A DNA stretch of 64,000 bases from RBG-16-34-14 sp963798865 (lineage in GTDB: Bacteria; Bacteroidota; Ignavibacteria; Ignavibacteriales; Ignavibacteriaceae): positions 372,001 to 436,000 of the forward strand of contig CAWCVZ010000005.1 in assembly GCA_963798865.1 (NCBI GenBank), given 5' to 3'. Both the position numbers and the translations under genes were made by a program. Below are positions 27,101 through 34,309 of this stretch, piece by piece. Each line of letters begins with the position of its first letter. The stretch's first letter is position 1. The notes under the pieces were generated by a model that saw only the letters and a program-made list of their open reading frames with translations, was not told the DNA's origin and made no database searches.

Positions 27101-27659
27101 CAAATCAAAGGGGCATCCACTTGATGTTCTAAAAATTGTCCGTGACAGGATTAAGATGCATGAAGATTACTCCCTAATGCCGGATAAAGAAACAGAATTC
27201 AAAGTCGTTGAAGAAGACCCGGAAGAGGAAACAGAAACTGAGAGCCCGATACAGGATGATTCAAAAGACGAAACAGAATACAAGGGTTCAGTTTTATTAG
27301 TTGATGATGATTCTGATACACTTTTTACTGTAAATGAAATTGTTCAATCCTGCGGTTGTAAAACCTTTCTTGCAAACAGCGGGAAAGAAGCCCTTGAATT
27401 ATTGGAAAAAGAAGCTCCGGATTTAATATTACTGGATATCATGATGCCCGGCATGGATGGGTTTCAGACTTTGACAAAGATAAAAGAAAATTCTAACTGG
27501 ATTAATATTCCGGTGTTTGCTGTAACTGCAAAAGCTATGGTTGGTGATCGTGAAATCATTTTAAAACATGGATTTAGTGATTATATACCCAAACCAGTTG
27601 ATGCCGTTACGCTTGCTTTTAAAATTGAAAAAATATTCACTAAAATCGGATTAAGTTAA
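24120..27659 (+). CDS. Hybrid histidine kinase with three receiver domains
   Basis: A membrane-bound sensor kinase of 1179 residues. Domains in order: membrane helix (9-31), extracytoplasmic domain (about 35-235), second helix (about 240-262), HAMP (about 263-315), GAF (about 325-465), coiled coil (465-520), dimerisation/His domain with SHELRTPMNS (phospho-acceptor H532), ATPase with N-box (NLLGNAVKFTEKG, 646-658) and G-boxes, then receivers 1 (about 772-885, D821), 2 (893-1010, D943) and 3 (1057-1172, D1106). The Asp of each receiver is intact. The start follows the receiver gene by 2 nt. Its place in the pilus operon suggests that filament activity or contact is sensed and fed into the relay. 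Confidence 0.92.
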   Translation: MKISFRILLINFAIVVLIIASSAFAFYSIMYNTLTSQRSRYLIKSANDFIYTYRETLQDAEDEFQHYLKSSPTLPFQNSRNIDFIFRESKDKLSKEFTSDSFDPKNDLTIQDFIKSNPHAVISKFTDEKRGVYYYGRLLSPEFLNELSKKINAEVALVVNNSPFEISNKDINQNFVFDLAEAYKNLKAKNNFELYTENSDKADLVATIFKNSNASEINSGIEFIIFNTVSEAADLRSSLKSVLAIIGIAGVLLSLILTFIFTDKIRKQLTQLSLATRITKGDNFKNRINVQSKDEIGELAKAFNNMLDDLERNHKSKQEYSEFITLINQNPTLKEISDAALRKIIKTCNLSVGALYILENDDISLLSSYGLKEEHIDSKSELFKSVIKNHEIIEINSGNNLPVVNTGILSLEIRSLLIVPILYNNRVIAILELGGFDKPSPEAGEYLSSIQEQLAIGLTNSTALVQLENFVSELKRLNDEYQKQNEQITKQNQKLVELHNELKEKADELAIQKEIAEESTHMKSQFLANMSHELRTPMNSILGLTELILESSSLKGKNKERLEVVLKSGKRLMNLINDILDLSKIEAGKMEIREEPVLIDELIEDVENAITPLTINKNIEFKLTKNLNTRVQIATDKGRVTQVLINLLGNAVKFTEKGYVELAISISGSETLSFEIIDTGIGMPQSDLQIIFEEFRQIDGTTTRKYGGTGLGLTICKKIADMLKGSISVQSEIGKGSVFTFNIPLKVIEIRTEKPDEPKVNIETLLKNRKHPILIIDDDPEIRYTIGQYLISRGYEVAYAEDGEQGIEKAVNLQPFAITLDVMLPKKDGWNILKEFKENPATRDIPVILISVMGDKNLGYGLGAFEYFVKPISSEKLLSAFTKLENMAKKRIEKIVIVDDDEMEFEKFKRAFKNDKVRIEYIKDSRLAFNKILEIQPDLIILDLLMPNIDGIGLSHKLKSSKETRHIPVIISTAKDLSEDEKSSLHNTVEEITVKSKGHPLDVLKIVRDRIKMHEDYSLMPDKETEFKVVEEDPEEETETESPIQDDSKDETEYKGSVLLVDDDSDTLFTVNEIVQSCGCKTFLANSGKEALELLEKEAPDLILLDIMMPGMDGFQTLTKIKENSNWINIPVFAVTAKAMVGDREIILKHGFSDYIPKPVDAVTLAFKIEKIFTKIGLS

Positions 27660-27660
27660 A

Positions 27661-28341
27661 TTGAAAAGAATACTTGTTATAGATGATTTACCGGAAAACG
27701 TATTCCTTCTTCAGGACAGGCTTGAAACAGAGGGGTTTGAAATATTAACTGCATATGATGGAAAATCAGGAATTAATAAAGCCATAAGTGAGCTCCCGGA
27801 TTTAATTCTGCTGGACGTTATGATGCCTGAAATGAATGGAATAGAAGTTTGTAAAACACTTGCTAATAATCCTTCCACAATCGCGATTCCCATAATTCTT
27901 GTAACTGCAAAATCAGGTGCAGAAGATACAAGAGAAGGTCTTGAAGCAGGTGCATTCGATTATATAAAAAAACCATTTAACAAAGTTGAACTTCTCGCCA
28001 GAGTTTATTCTGCTTTAAAACTCTCTGAAGCACAAAAAAAATATCTTGAAGCTGAGCAGAGAAACACTTTTGTTGCAACAGTTGTAACAGCTAACCACAA
28101 AATTAAGCAGCCTCTTACATTAATGAGCTTATCATCAGCTGCGCTTAAAAGAGAAATAAATAAAGAAGTAATTTCCAAGGAAGCTGTTATGAAAAGATTA
28201 AACTATATAGATGCAGCAATTAAAGAGATAAGCGATGTACTAAACCAGCTTAATTCAATTAAAAAACCAGTGTTCTCTGATTATGTTAAAGATATTAAAA
28301 TGATTGATGTTGAAAAGGAAAAAACAGAAACTTCACAATAA
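27661..28341 (+). CDS. Receiver plus kinase-type dimerisation helix, no ATPase
   Basis: The 226-residue protein starts at a TTG one nt after the kinase stop. Residues 1-120 are a receiver (D52, K104). Residues 121 onward form a helical region with VTANHKIKQPLTLMSL (H146), which copies the H-box pattern of histidine kinase dimerisation domains (S/N-H-x-I/L-x-x-PL), then a second helix (AAIKEISDVLNQLNSI), but no ATPase domain follows. It could be a phosphotransfer protein or a decoy that dimerises with a kinase. Its end overlaps the convergent kinase gene by 9 nt. Confidence 0.8.
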   Translation: MKRILVIDDLPENVFLLQDRLETEGFEILTAYDGKSGINKAISELPDLILLDVMMPEMNGIEVCKTLANNPSTIAIPIILVTAKSGAEDTREGLEAGAFDYIKKPFNKVELLARVYSALKLSEAQKKYLEAEQRNTFVATVVTANHKIKQPLTLMSLSSAALKREINKEVISKEAVMKRLNYIDAAIKEISDVLNQLNSIKKPVFSDYVKDIKMIDVEKEKTETSQ

Positions 28342-30309
28342 TTCCTGTATTGTTGCAAGCATCGTATCAAACTCATAGGGTTTGTTAACAAAGCTATTAA
28401 TTCCCAGCTTATCCATTTTGAGAGCATGGTCATTTAATCCAAGACTTCCGGATGAAAGAATTATAGGTACTTCTTTATTAAACTTCCGGATTTCAGCAGC
28501 GCAATCAAGCCCGTTCATTTCCGGCATATTATAATCAAGAATAATTAAATCAACTTTTATCTCTTCAGTTAAAACTTTCAATGCCTCTGTTCCCGAGATT
28601 ACTCGGATAACAGTATAGCCTGTAGTTTCAAGCAATTCAGATAAAAGATCTCTCAGCATAATTTCATCATCAGCAAGCAGAATTAATTTTTCGCCCGGGG
28701 TCACTATATTGGTTTTAGTCGGTTCATAAGAAGGAAGATAAACATCAAACTGTGTCCCTTCATATAACTTACTGGTAACATCAATATGCCCGTTGTGGGA
28801 TTTTATAATTCCATAGGATACATATAAACCAAGACCGGAACCGGTTTCTTTTTGCTTTGTAGAAAAATACGGGTCAAATATTTTTTGCAGATCTTCTTCG
28901 TGTATTCCTGATCCGTTATCTCTTACAGTAAAGCAGACATAATTTCCTTTATTTAAAAGAGGATAGTTAATAATATTTTTATTATTTACAGAAATATTTT
29001 TTGCTTTTAAAGTTAGTATCCCGCCCTTTTCATCCATTGCTTCCTTTGCATTTACGCATAAGTTTAAAAGTACCTGGTACACTTCTGTAGGATTTCCAAG
29101 AATATCAAACAGATTCTCTTTTATATCATAATTTAATGCAATTTTTTTGGGAAAAGTTTGAGTGATAACCTTAATCATCTCCGGTAATAAAAAGTTTGGC
29201 TTTATTAATTCCTTTCTCTTTGGTGTAGGTTTTCCAAATGAAAGAAGTCCTTTAGTTAAATCTCTTGCACGGATGGAACAATTTTCAATATTATCAATTA
29301 ACCTTATTATATTTTCGTTTTGCGGAACTCTCTTCTTCAATAAATTAAGACTTCCAAAAATGCTTGAGAGCAAATTATTAAAATCATGAGCCATTCCGCT
29401 TGAAAGCTTTCCTATTGTTTCAAGCTTTTGCGCCTGGAGTAACCTGTTTTCAAGAGTAAGATTAAGTTCCCGCCTTTTTAAACTTGTAATTGAAAAAGCG
29501 AGGAGCGATGAAAGCCGCTCCAGTATAGGAGTTTCCTGTTCAGAATATCGGCGGCTGTTCCTGCCAAGAATAACTGTGCCGATTAATGTTTCTTCAAAAA
29601 AACATGGAAGAATAATTAAATATTTGCTGTTGAAAATTTCAGTAAGATGGAAACCGATATTGCTTCTTATATTTTCTATTGGCAACCCTTTTTTATTTAC
29701 AGTAAGCCACCGTTGAATGTAATTGAAGTTTGCTTTCAGCTCGCGGTTGGTTTCTTCGGGGTTTTCAATGTATCCATCAGGATCATAATATTGAAATGAA
29801 AATTTATTCTTATCCTCAATTAATAGCAGAAGACCAAATAAACTGCTGCTTGATAAAATACTTTTATGCAGCACTTCATCTGCTAGTTCTTTAGGAGATT
29901 TTTCTTTGATCAGGAGAGACAGTATTTCATGAAATTGATTTTGAAAATCTGCGATACCGCCAGCGGGTGTTTTTTTGTTCTTAGCAGGTAATTTATTTTT
30001 TGATTCAAATTTCAGAAGATAGCCATCAATCTTCTTGTCTGCTTTAAGTGGTGTAACCAGGAGTTTGCTATTTAAAGCAGGAATTTTAATAGATGACGTC
30101 CCTTGTTTACTAAGCAAGAGAGATTCAATTTCTGAATATTGAAAAAGTTTTGAAATACTTTTTCCTTTTATTCGTTCAACACCGGAATTTTTTTTGAAGT
30201 TTTTGTTAAACCAGATAATTCTAAAGTTTGTATCTGCTATTGCGAGGGAATCTATATCGTGTTCGAGTATTTCTTTGAGAGCGTATTTAGAAATGATTTT
30301 ATCAATCAT
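28333..30309 (-). CDS. Soluble hybrid histidine kinase (PAS-GAF-HisKA-ATPase-receiver)
   Basis: The 658-residue protein has an N-terminal PAS-like domain (about 1-100), a GAF domain (about 120-275), a coiled coil, an NtrB-type H-box (KLSSGMAHDFNNLL, H308), the ATPase with VNAKEAM N-box, DNGSGI and GSGLGL G-boxes, and a C-terminal receiver (542-655, D592). No membrane helix is visible, so it is cytosolic. It lies 8 nt downstream of the sigma-54 regulator gene on the same strand, so kinase and regulator are probably a pair. The gene is convergent with the pilus operon. Confidence 0.9.
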   Translation of the reverse strand: MIDKIISKYALKEILEHDIDSLAIADTNFRIIWFNKNFKKNSGVERIKGKSISKLFQYSEIESLLLSKQGTSSIKIPALNSKLLVTPLKADKKIDGYLLKFESKNKLPAKNKKTPAGGIADFQNQFHEILSLLIKEKSPKELADEVLHKSILSSSSLFGLLLLIEDKNKFSFQYYDPDGYIENPEETNRELKANFNYIQRWLTVNKKGLPIENIRSNIGFHLTEIFNSKYLIILPCFFEETLIGTVILGRNSRRYSEQETPILERLSSLLAFSITSLKRRELNLTLENRLLQAQKLETIGKLSSGMAHDFNNLLSSIFGSLNLLKKRVPQNENIIRLIDNIENCSIRARDLTKGLLSFGKPTPKRKELIKPNFLLPEMIKVITQTFPKKIALNYDIKENLFDILGNPTEVYQVLLNLCVNAKEAMDEKGGILTLKAKNISVNNKNIINYPLLNKGNYVCFTVRDNGSGIHEEDLQKIFDPYFSTKQKETGSGLGLYVSYGIIKSHNGHIDVTSKLYEGTQFDVYLPSYEPTKTNIVTPGEKLILLADDEIMLRDLLSELLETTGYTVIRVISGTEALKVLTEEIKVDLIILDYNMPEMNGLDCAAEIRKFNKEVPIILSSGSLGLNDHALKMDKLGINSFVNKPYEFDTMLATIQELL

Positions 30310-30317
30310 GAAATCTT

Positions 30318-31694
30318 TTATTCTTGTCTAATCTCATACTTTTTAATTTTAGTGTAAAGGGTTTTTGGGCTTATCCCGAGTCTTGAAGCTGTTTGTGCCC
30401 GATCCCATTTAAAAAAGCTAAGGGCACGGGCGATATGTTTCTTCTCAACTTCTTCCATGCTCATAATATCCTCGGTAGAGCCATTGTCTTCATAGATGTG
30501 AGCAGTTCTGTTTTGATTACTGACATTGGGCAGGCTTAAATCATCTGGTTGAATAAATTCCCCCTCGGCAAAAATTATTGCGCGCTCAATTATATGTTCA
30601 AGTTCCCTGATGTTGCCGTTAAACCCGTAAGTCAGAAGGGCTTCTTCTGCTTTCTGAGAAAGTTTTTTGGGTGAACGGATTGGCGATTTAGTTTCCAGAA
30701 AATGATTTGCAAGAAGAAGAATATCTCCTTTCCTGTCTCTTAACGGAGGAATTGTAAGCGTTATTACATTCAATCTGAATAAAAGATCTTTTCTGAAATT
30801 TTTATTATCTGCTTCTTCCATAAGATTTCTGTTAGTAGCACCGATAACTCTGACGTTTGATGTTAAGCTTGTTACCCCGCCTATTCGTCTGTATTCTCCA
30901 TTCTCAAGAAATCTTAAAAGTTTTGGCTGGAGAGATAAGCTTAATTCTCCAATTTCATCGAGGAATAAAGTCCCGCCGTGTGCAATTTCCACAAGTCCTT
31001 GTTTAGTGCTTTTTGCATCCGTAAAAGCACCCTTTTCATGTCCAAAAAGTTCACTTTCAATTAATTGATCAGGAAGAGAAGCACAGTTAATAACAACGAA
31101 TGGTTTATCTTCACGGGCAGAATGTTTATGAATATACTCAGCTAATAATTCTTTACCTGTTCCGGTTTCACCTTCAACAAGAATATTGGAATCTGACATT
31201 GCTGCTTTATTGGCAAGATTTATAACCCGGTGTAGTTCAGGACTATTGCCAATAATATTACTGGATGATTTTTTATTAATCTGATTGGAAAGAATTGTAG
31301 TTTTAACAAGAAGGTCTTTATGTTCCAGAGCCCTGTTAACAGCGAGCACAAGTTCATCAAAATTATAAGGCTTGGTTATAAAATCGTATGCGCCCATTTT
31401 AATGCAGTCAATAGCTTTTCTAATTTCGGATTGTGCAGTAAGAATAATAACCTGCAGGGAAGCATAATAATCAGACACAAATTTTAATACTTCTTCCCCG
31501 GACGTCTCTTTCATGTTCAAATCAAGCAGGAGAACATCGAAATGTTTTTTCTTTATAGCATCAATAGCGTAACTTCCATCATATACAGCCTCAACACTAA
31601 AGCCTTCTTCTAATAACTGTTCCTTAAGCAAATAACACAATGTTTCGTCATCATCACAGACAAGTATTTTTGCATTTTTAGACATATTACCCAT
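30318..31694 (-). CDS. NtrC-family sigma-54 response regulator
   Basis: The 458-residue protein has a receiver (8-125, D58, K108), an AAA+ sigma-54 activation domain with Walker A GETGTGKE (175-182), the sigma-54 contact loop as GAFTDA (222-227, where GAFTGA is the classical form), Walker B GTLFLDEIGE (241-250) and sensor motifs, and a Fis-type helix-turn-helix at the C-terminus (about 410-455). It activates sigma-54 promoters when phosphorylated. Its kinase is probably the downstream hybrid kinase. A nearby target is plausible in the pilin region, where TGGCAC elements are found, but this is inference. The start codon ATG at 31694 is chosen; a second ATG lies 3 codons in. Confidence 0.92.
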   Translation of the reverse strand: MGNMSKNAKILVCDDDETLCYLLKEQLLEEGFSVEAVYDGSYAIDAIKKKHFDVLLLDLNMKETSGEEVLKFVSDYYASLQVIILTAQSEIRKAIDCIKMGAYDFITKPYNFDELVLAVNRALEHKDLLVKTTILSNQINKKSSSNIIGNSPELHRVINLANKAAMSDSNILVEGETGTGKELLAEYIHKHSAREDKPFVVINCASLPDQLIESELFGHEKGAFTDAKSTKQGLVEIAHGGTLFLDEIGELSLSLQPKLLRFLENGEYRRIGGVTSLTSNVRVIGATNRNLMEEADNKNFRKDLLFRLNVITLTIPPLRDRKGDILLLANHFLETKSPIRSPKKLSQKAEEALLTYGFNGNIRELEHIIERAIIFAEGEFIQPDDLSLPNVSNQNRTAHIYEDNGSTEDIMSMEEVEKKHIARALSFFKWDRAQTASRLGISPKTLYTKIKKYEIRQE

Positions 31695-31704
31695 TTATAA
31701 TAAT

Positions 31705-31717
31705 TGGTTTGAAACCA
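31705..31717. promoter_or_regulatory. 13-bp palindrome upstream of the sigma-54 regulator
   Basis: TGGTTTGAAACCA is a perfect 6-1-6 palindrome 11 nt upstream of the regulator's start codon. It could be an autoregulatory site; this rests on symmetry and location only. Confidence 0.3.
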
Positions 31718-31724
31718 TAATAAT

Positions 31725-31755
31725 TTGATATAGCATTGTCATTTATTTATATTTG
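31725..31755 (+). promoter_or_regulatory. Bacteroidota-type promoter of tRNA-Lys
   Basis: TTG (31725-31727), 20-nt spacer, TATATTTG (31748-31755), 16 nt before the tRNA. The spacing and -7 motif equal those of the hem operon promoter. Confidence 0.65.
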
Positions 31756-31771
31756 CACTCATTAATTTTAA

Positions 31772-31843
31772 GGGCGCGTAGCTCAGGGGTAGAGCATCTG
31801 CCTTTTAAGCAGAGGGTCGGTGGTTCGAAACCACCCGCGCTCA
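31772..31843 (+). tRNA. tRNA-Lys (anticodon TTT)
   Basis: A 72-nt cloverleaf: acceptor GGGCGCG/CGCGCTC with one G-U pair, D-arm GCTC/GAGC, anticodon stem TCTGC/GCAGA with loop CTTTTAA (anticodon TTT), variable loop GGGTC, T-arm GGTGG/CCACC with TTCGAAA, discriminator A. CCA is not encoded. Confidence 0.97.
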
Positions 31844-32004
31844 CTTTCCCTTAAACTTCTAATCTTTTAATCTATCGTACTAATTGACTTTTTTTACTTA
31901 GGCATAAAAATAAGAAGATATTATTTAAAATAACACAATTTGCTGGATAACCAATTATTTTTAATGATTAATAGTAACAATTTAATTAATTACTTCTGCA
32001 TTCA

Positions 32005-32328
32005 ATGGGTGATATAGTTTTCTGGACCCTGATACGATTTGCGATTTCTATTCCTTTAATATGGATTTTAGAGGACTACATTAGCTATTCTCTCTGGTGG
32101 CTTTCAATTGTTTTTATTTTATATGGATTTGTAATTCATCCGGCAGTTCTTGGTTACAAAAAATTTGAAGAGAAAAATAAAAATTTATTTGAATCTTCTC
32201 TTTGTTCAAGCTGCAAGCATTTTGAAAAGAGTGCCGTCCTTTGTATAAAATATGACAAGCACCCAACTTCAGATTTTGTTCCCTGTGAAGGATTGGATTG
32301 GGAACCCAAAAGTTTTGAGGATGAATAA
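32005..32328 (+). CDS. Small membrane protein with C-terminal cysteine cluster
   Basis: The 107-residue protein has two hydrophobic segments (about residues 6-24 and 27-50) and a soluble tail with four cysteines: SSLCSSCKHFEKSAVLC and, later, PCEGLDWEP. The C-x2-C plus two more Cys could bind zinc or iron. I know no named family with this layout. It stands alone between the tRNA and the convergent hydrolase gene, with no obvious partner. It looks real because of the length of the open frame and the coherent layout of membrane and soluble parts. Confidence 0.6.
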   Translation: MGDIVFWTLIRFAISIPLIWILEDYISYSLWWLSIVFILYGFVIHPAVLGYKKFEEKNKNLFESSLCSSCKHFEKSAVLCIKYDKHPTSDFVPCEGLDWEPKSFEDE

Positions 32329-32360
32329 CCCTACGGATTAATTTCTAATTTAAGCAAGTC

Positions 32361-33890
32361 TCAATTCTCTTCCTTAAGAAACTCGTAAGTAGTAAACTCA
32401 ACAAACGGATCGACATTAAGGGTGAATGATTTTACTTTATTTTCCTCAGTAATGAATGGAATTACTCTTATACCGTAAATAGGGTCGCTGAATGTGCACA
32501 GGAATCTGTCATCTCCAATGCTTTCGAGTTTTCCTTTAAGATCCGGATGATGCTCAAAACTCATTTCCAGGGCATTCCCTCTCTTTGTTATTTTGATAAA
32601 ACCATAAACATCATGCGTATATCTTCCCGTATATTCTTCAATCGGCAAAGATGGTGATAAGTTCATATCCGCAGAATCACGAAGAGCTTCAATTTCCTTT
32701 TCGCCTTTTTCTTTTGCTCTCTCAAATCCTTTAAATAAAAAATCGCTGTAATCTCTGAATGGGAGTCCAAGATAGGCATCAACGATTTCCCATTTAAGTG
32801 CTTCGAATAATCCATTCTTGTCTGTATTGGTTAAAACAACAACGCCAAGGTTTTCTTCGGGAACCAGAGTAACAGAAGTAACAAAACCATTTACTCCTCC
32901 TGTATGTTCAACAAGTTCTCTCCCTTCATAATCTTCAAGCTGCCAGCCAAGACCATACAAAGAATAATGCTGCCTGTTAAATGGATGAGATTTTCTTCGG
33001 ATTATTGATACGGGCTGCCTTGTCTTTTTAATAACTGAGGGTGGAATAACTTCATCATCATCATAAATCCCATTATTCAGTTGCGCTAATACCCAGTGGC
33101 TCATATCATTTACTGAAGAACCAATACTGCCTGCCGGTGCAAGGTTATCTATTGAAGGGATTGGAATTGGTTCTGTTTCTTCATTTACAAAAGTATGTGG
33201 TGCTGCGGTATTATCAGCGGTATTAAAATCTTTAGATAGAGCTAATGTGCGGTTCATCTTTAATGGAGAAAAAATTTTTTCTTTAAGAAAGTCACTCCAT
33301 TTTTCCCCGCTAATTTTTTCAATAATCTTACCTGCTATTGCAAATCCAGCATTTGTGTATCCCCATTTTGATCTGAAACTGTATTTTGGTGTAAGCTCGC
33401 CAAACTTTTCAATGACCTCATCCATCGTTAAATCGGAAGTCCAATACATGAAATCTCCCTGGAAAGTTTCCATTCCCATCCTGTGAGAAAGTATATCAGT
33501 TAAATTTAATTCTTTTGCGACCCAGGGATCTTTCATTTTAAAATCGGGAAGATACTTTTGTACTTTATCATTCAGGGAACACTTTCCCTCATTCTCAAGG
33601 ATTGCAAGAAGAGTTGCAGTAAAAGCTTTAGTGTTTGACCCGATCATAAATAAAGTATTCTCATCTACTTTTTCATCTTTCCCTTTTTCACGCACACCAT
33701 ATCCTTTCATAACCACAACTTTTCCATCCTTAACAACGCAAACAGCCGCACCCGGAATCTTCCAGGTAATTAATGCCTGTTCAACATAACCATCCAGGCT
33801 GTCCGGTATAAATGAACGGGTTTCAGTCTGGGAATAAATGGATATGAAAGAAAAAATAAAAAAGATCAAGAAAAGTATTTTTTTATGCAT
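32361..33890 (-). CDS. Class C beta-lactamase/DD-peptidase family serine hydrolase
   Basis: The protein has a signal peptide, a serine hydrolase core of the AmpC/penicillin-binding family with SNTK (S-x-x-K nucleophile, after MIG), the YTN motif in WGYTNAGFA and HTGG in VEHTGGVNGF, and a C-terminal domain of about 100 residues like DUF3471, common in this group. All three catalytic motifs are present, so it should be active as an esterase or peptidase; real beta-lactamase activity cannot be inferred. A TTG at 33920 extends the frame, but the ATG at 33890 gives MHKKILFLIFF, a proper signal start. Function in the periplasm unknown. Confidence 0.88.
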   Translation of the reverse strand: MHKKILFLIFFIFSFISIYSQTETRSFIPDSLDGYVEQALITWKIPGAAVCVVKDGKVVVMKGYGVREKGKDEKVDENTLFMIGSNTKAFTATLLAILENEGKCSLNDKVQKYLPDFKMKDPWVAKELNLTDILSHRMGMETFQGDFMYWTSDLTMDEVIEKFGELTPKYSFRSKWGYTNAGFAIAGKIIEKISGEKWSDFLKEKIFSPLKMNRTLALSKDFNTADNTAAPHTFVNEETEPIPIPSIDNLAPAGSIGSSVNDMSHWVLAQLNNGIYDDDEVIPPSVIKKTRQPVSIIRRKSHPFNRQHYSLYGLGWQLEDYEGRELVEHTGGVNGFVTSVTLVPEENLGVVVLTNTDKNGLFEALKWEIVDAYLGLPFRDYSDFLFKGFERAKEKGEKEIEALRDSADMNLSPSLPIEEYTGRYTHDVYGFIKITKRGNALEMSFEHHPDLKGKLESIGDDRFLCTFSDPIYGIRVIPFITEENKVKSFTLNVDPFVEFTTYEFLKEEN

Positions 33891-34021
33891 TATAATATTC
33901 CGGATATTTGATGGGAACAAAAATAAAAAAGATATTATTATTTATCTCTCTGTGAAGATAGAATTAATTATAGGTTTCTTTGCAGGATGATTATTTCAAA
34001 GCAGAATGGTAAAATATTTTT

Positions 34022-34255
34022 CTAAACTCTCTCCACCGAAATTAATTTTAACCCAAGATCCCTTATTTTAATTAGAATAGAATAAAGCTCTGCCTGGTCT
34101 TTTATTTTTCCTTCAATCAGGAACACATCTGCTTCGCCGGATGGTGATATTGACATCTTATCAAACCAGCATTGAATGTTTTTTGATGGTTTTCCTCCGC
34201 CAATCTTAATTCTGTAATTTATATTTTCACAACATTTCATCTCATATCTCAGCAT
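34022..34255 (-). CDS. Small conserved protein beside RND pump
   Basis: The 77-residue protein reads as an alpha/beta fold with an NIQCWFDKMSISPSGEADVFL segment and a DQAELYSILIKIRDLGLKLISV tail. Similar small proteins with a WF-x-x-x-x-I and DQA-x-L-x-x-L-x-x-I-R-D-L-G-L-x-L pattern occur in many bacteria, without an assigned function. It lies 54 nt after the RND pump on the same strand and may be the last gene of that operon. Confidence 0.6.
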   Translation of the reverse strand: MLRYEMKCCENINYRIKIGGGKPSKNIQCWFDKMSISPSGEADVFLIEGKIKDQAELYSILIKIRDLGLKLISVERV

Positions 34256-34309
34256 AAAAAATTTAAGCGGCTGTCACCGAATAATCAATGACAGCCGTGT
34301 ATTTTATAA

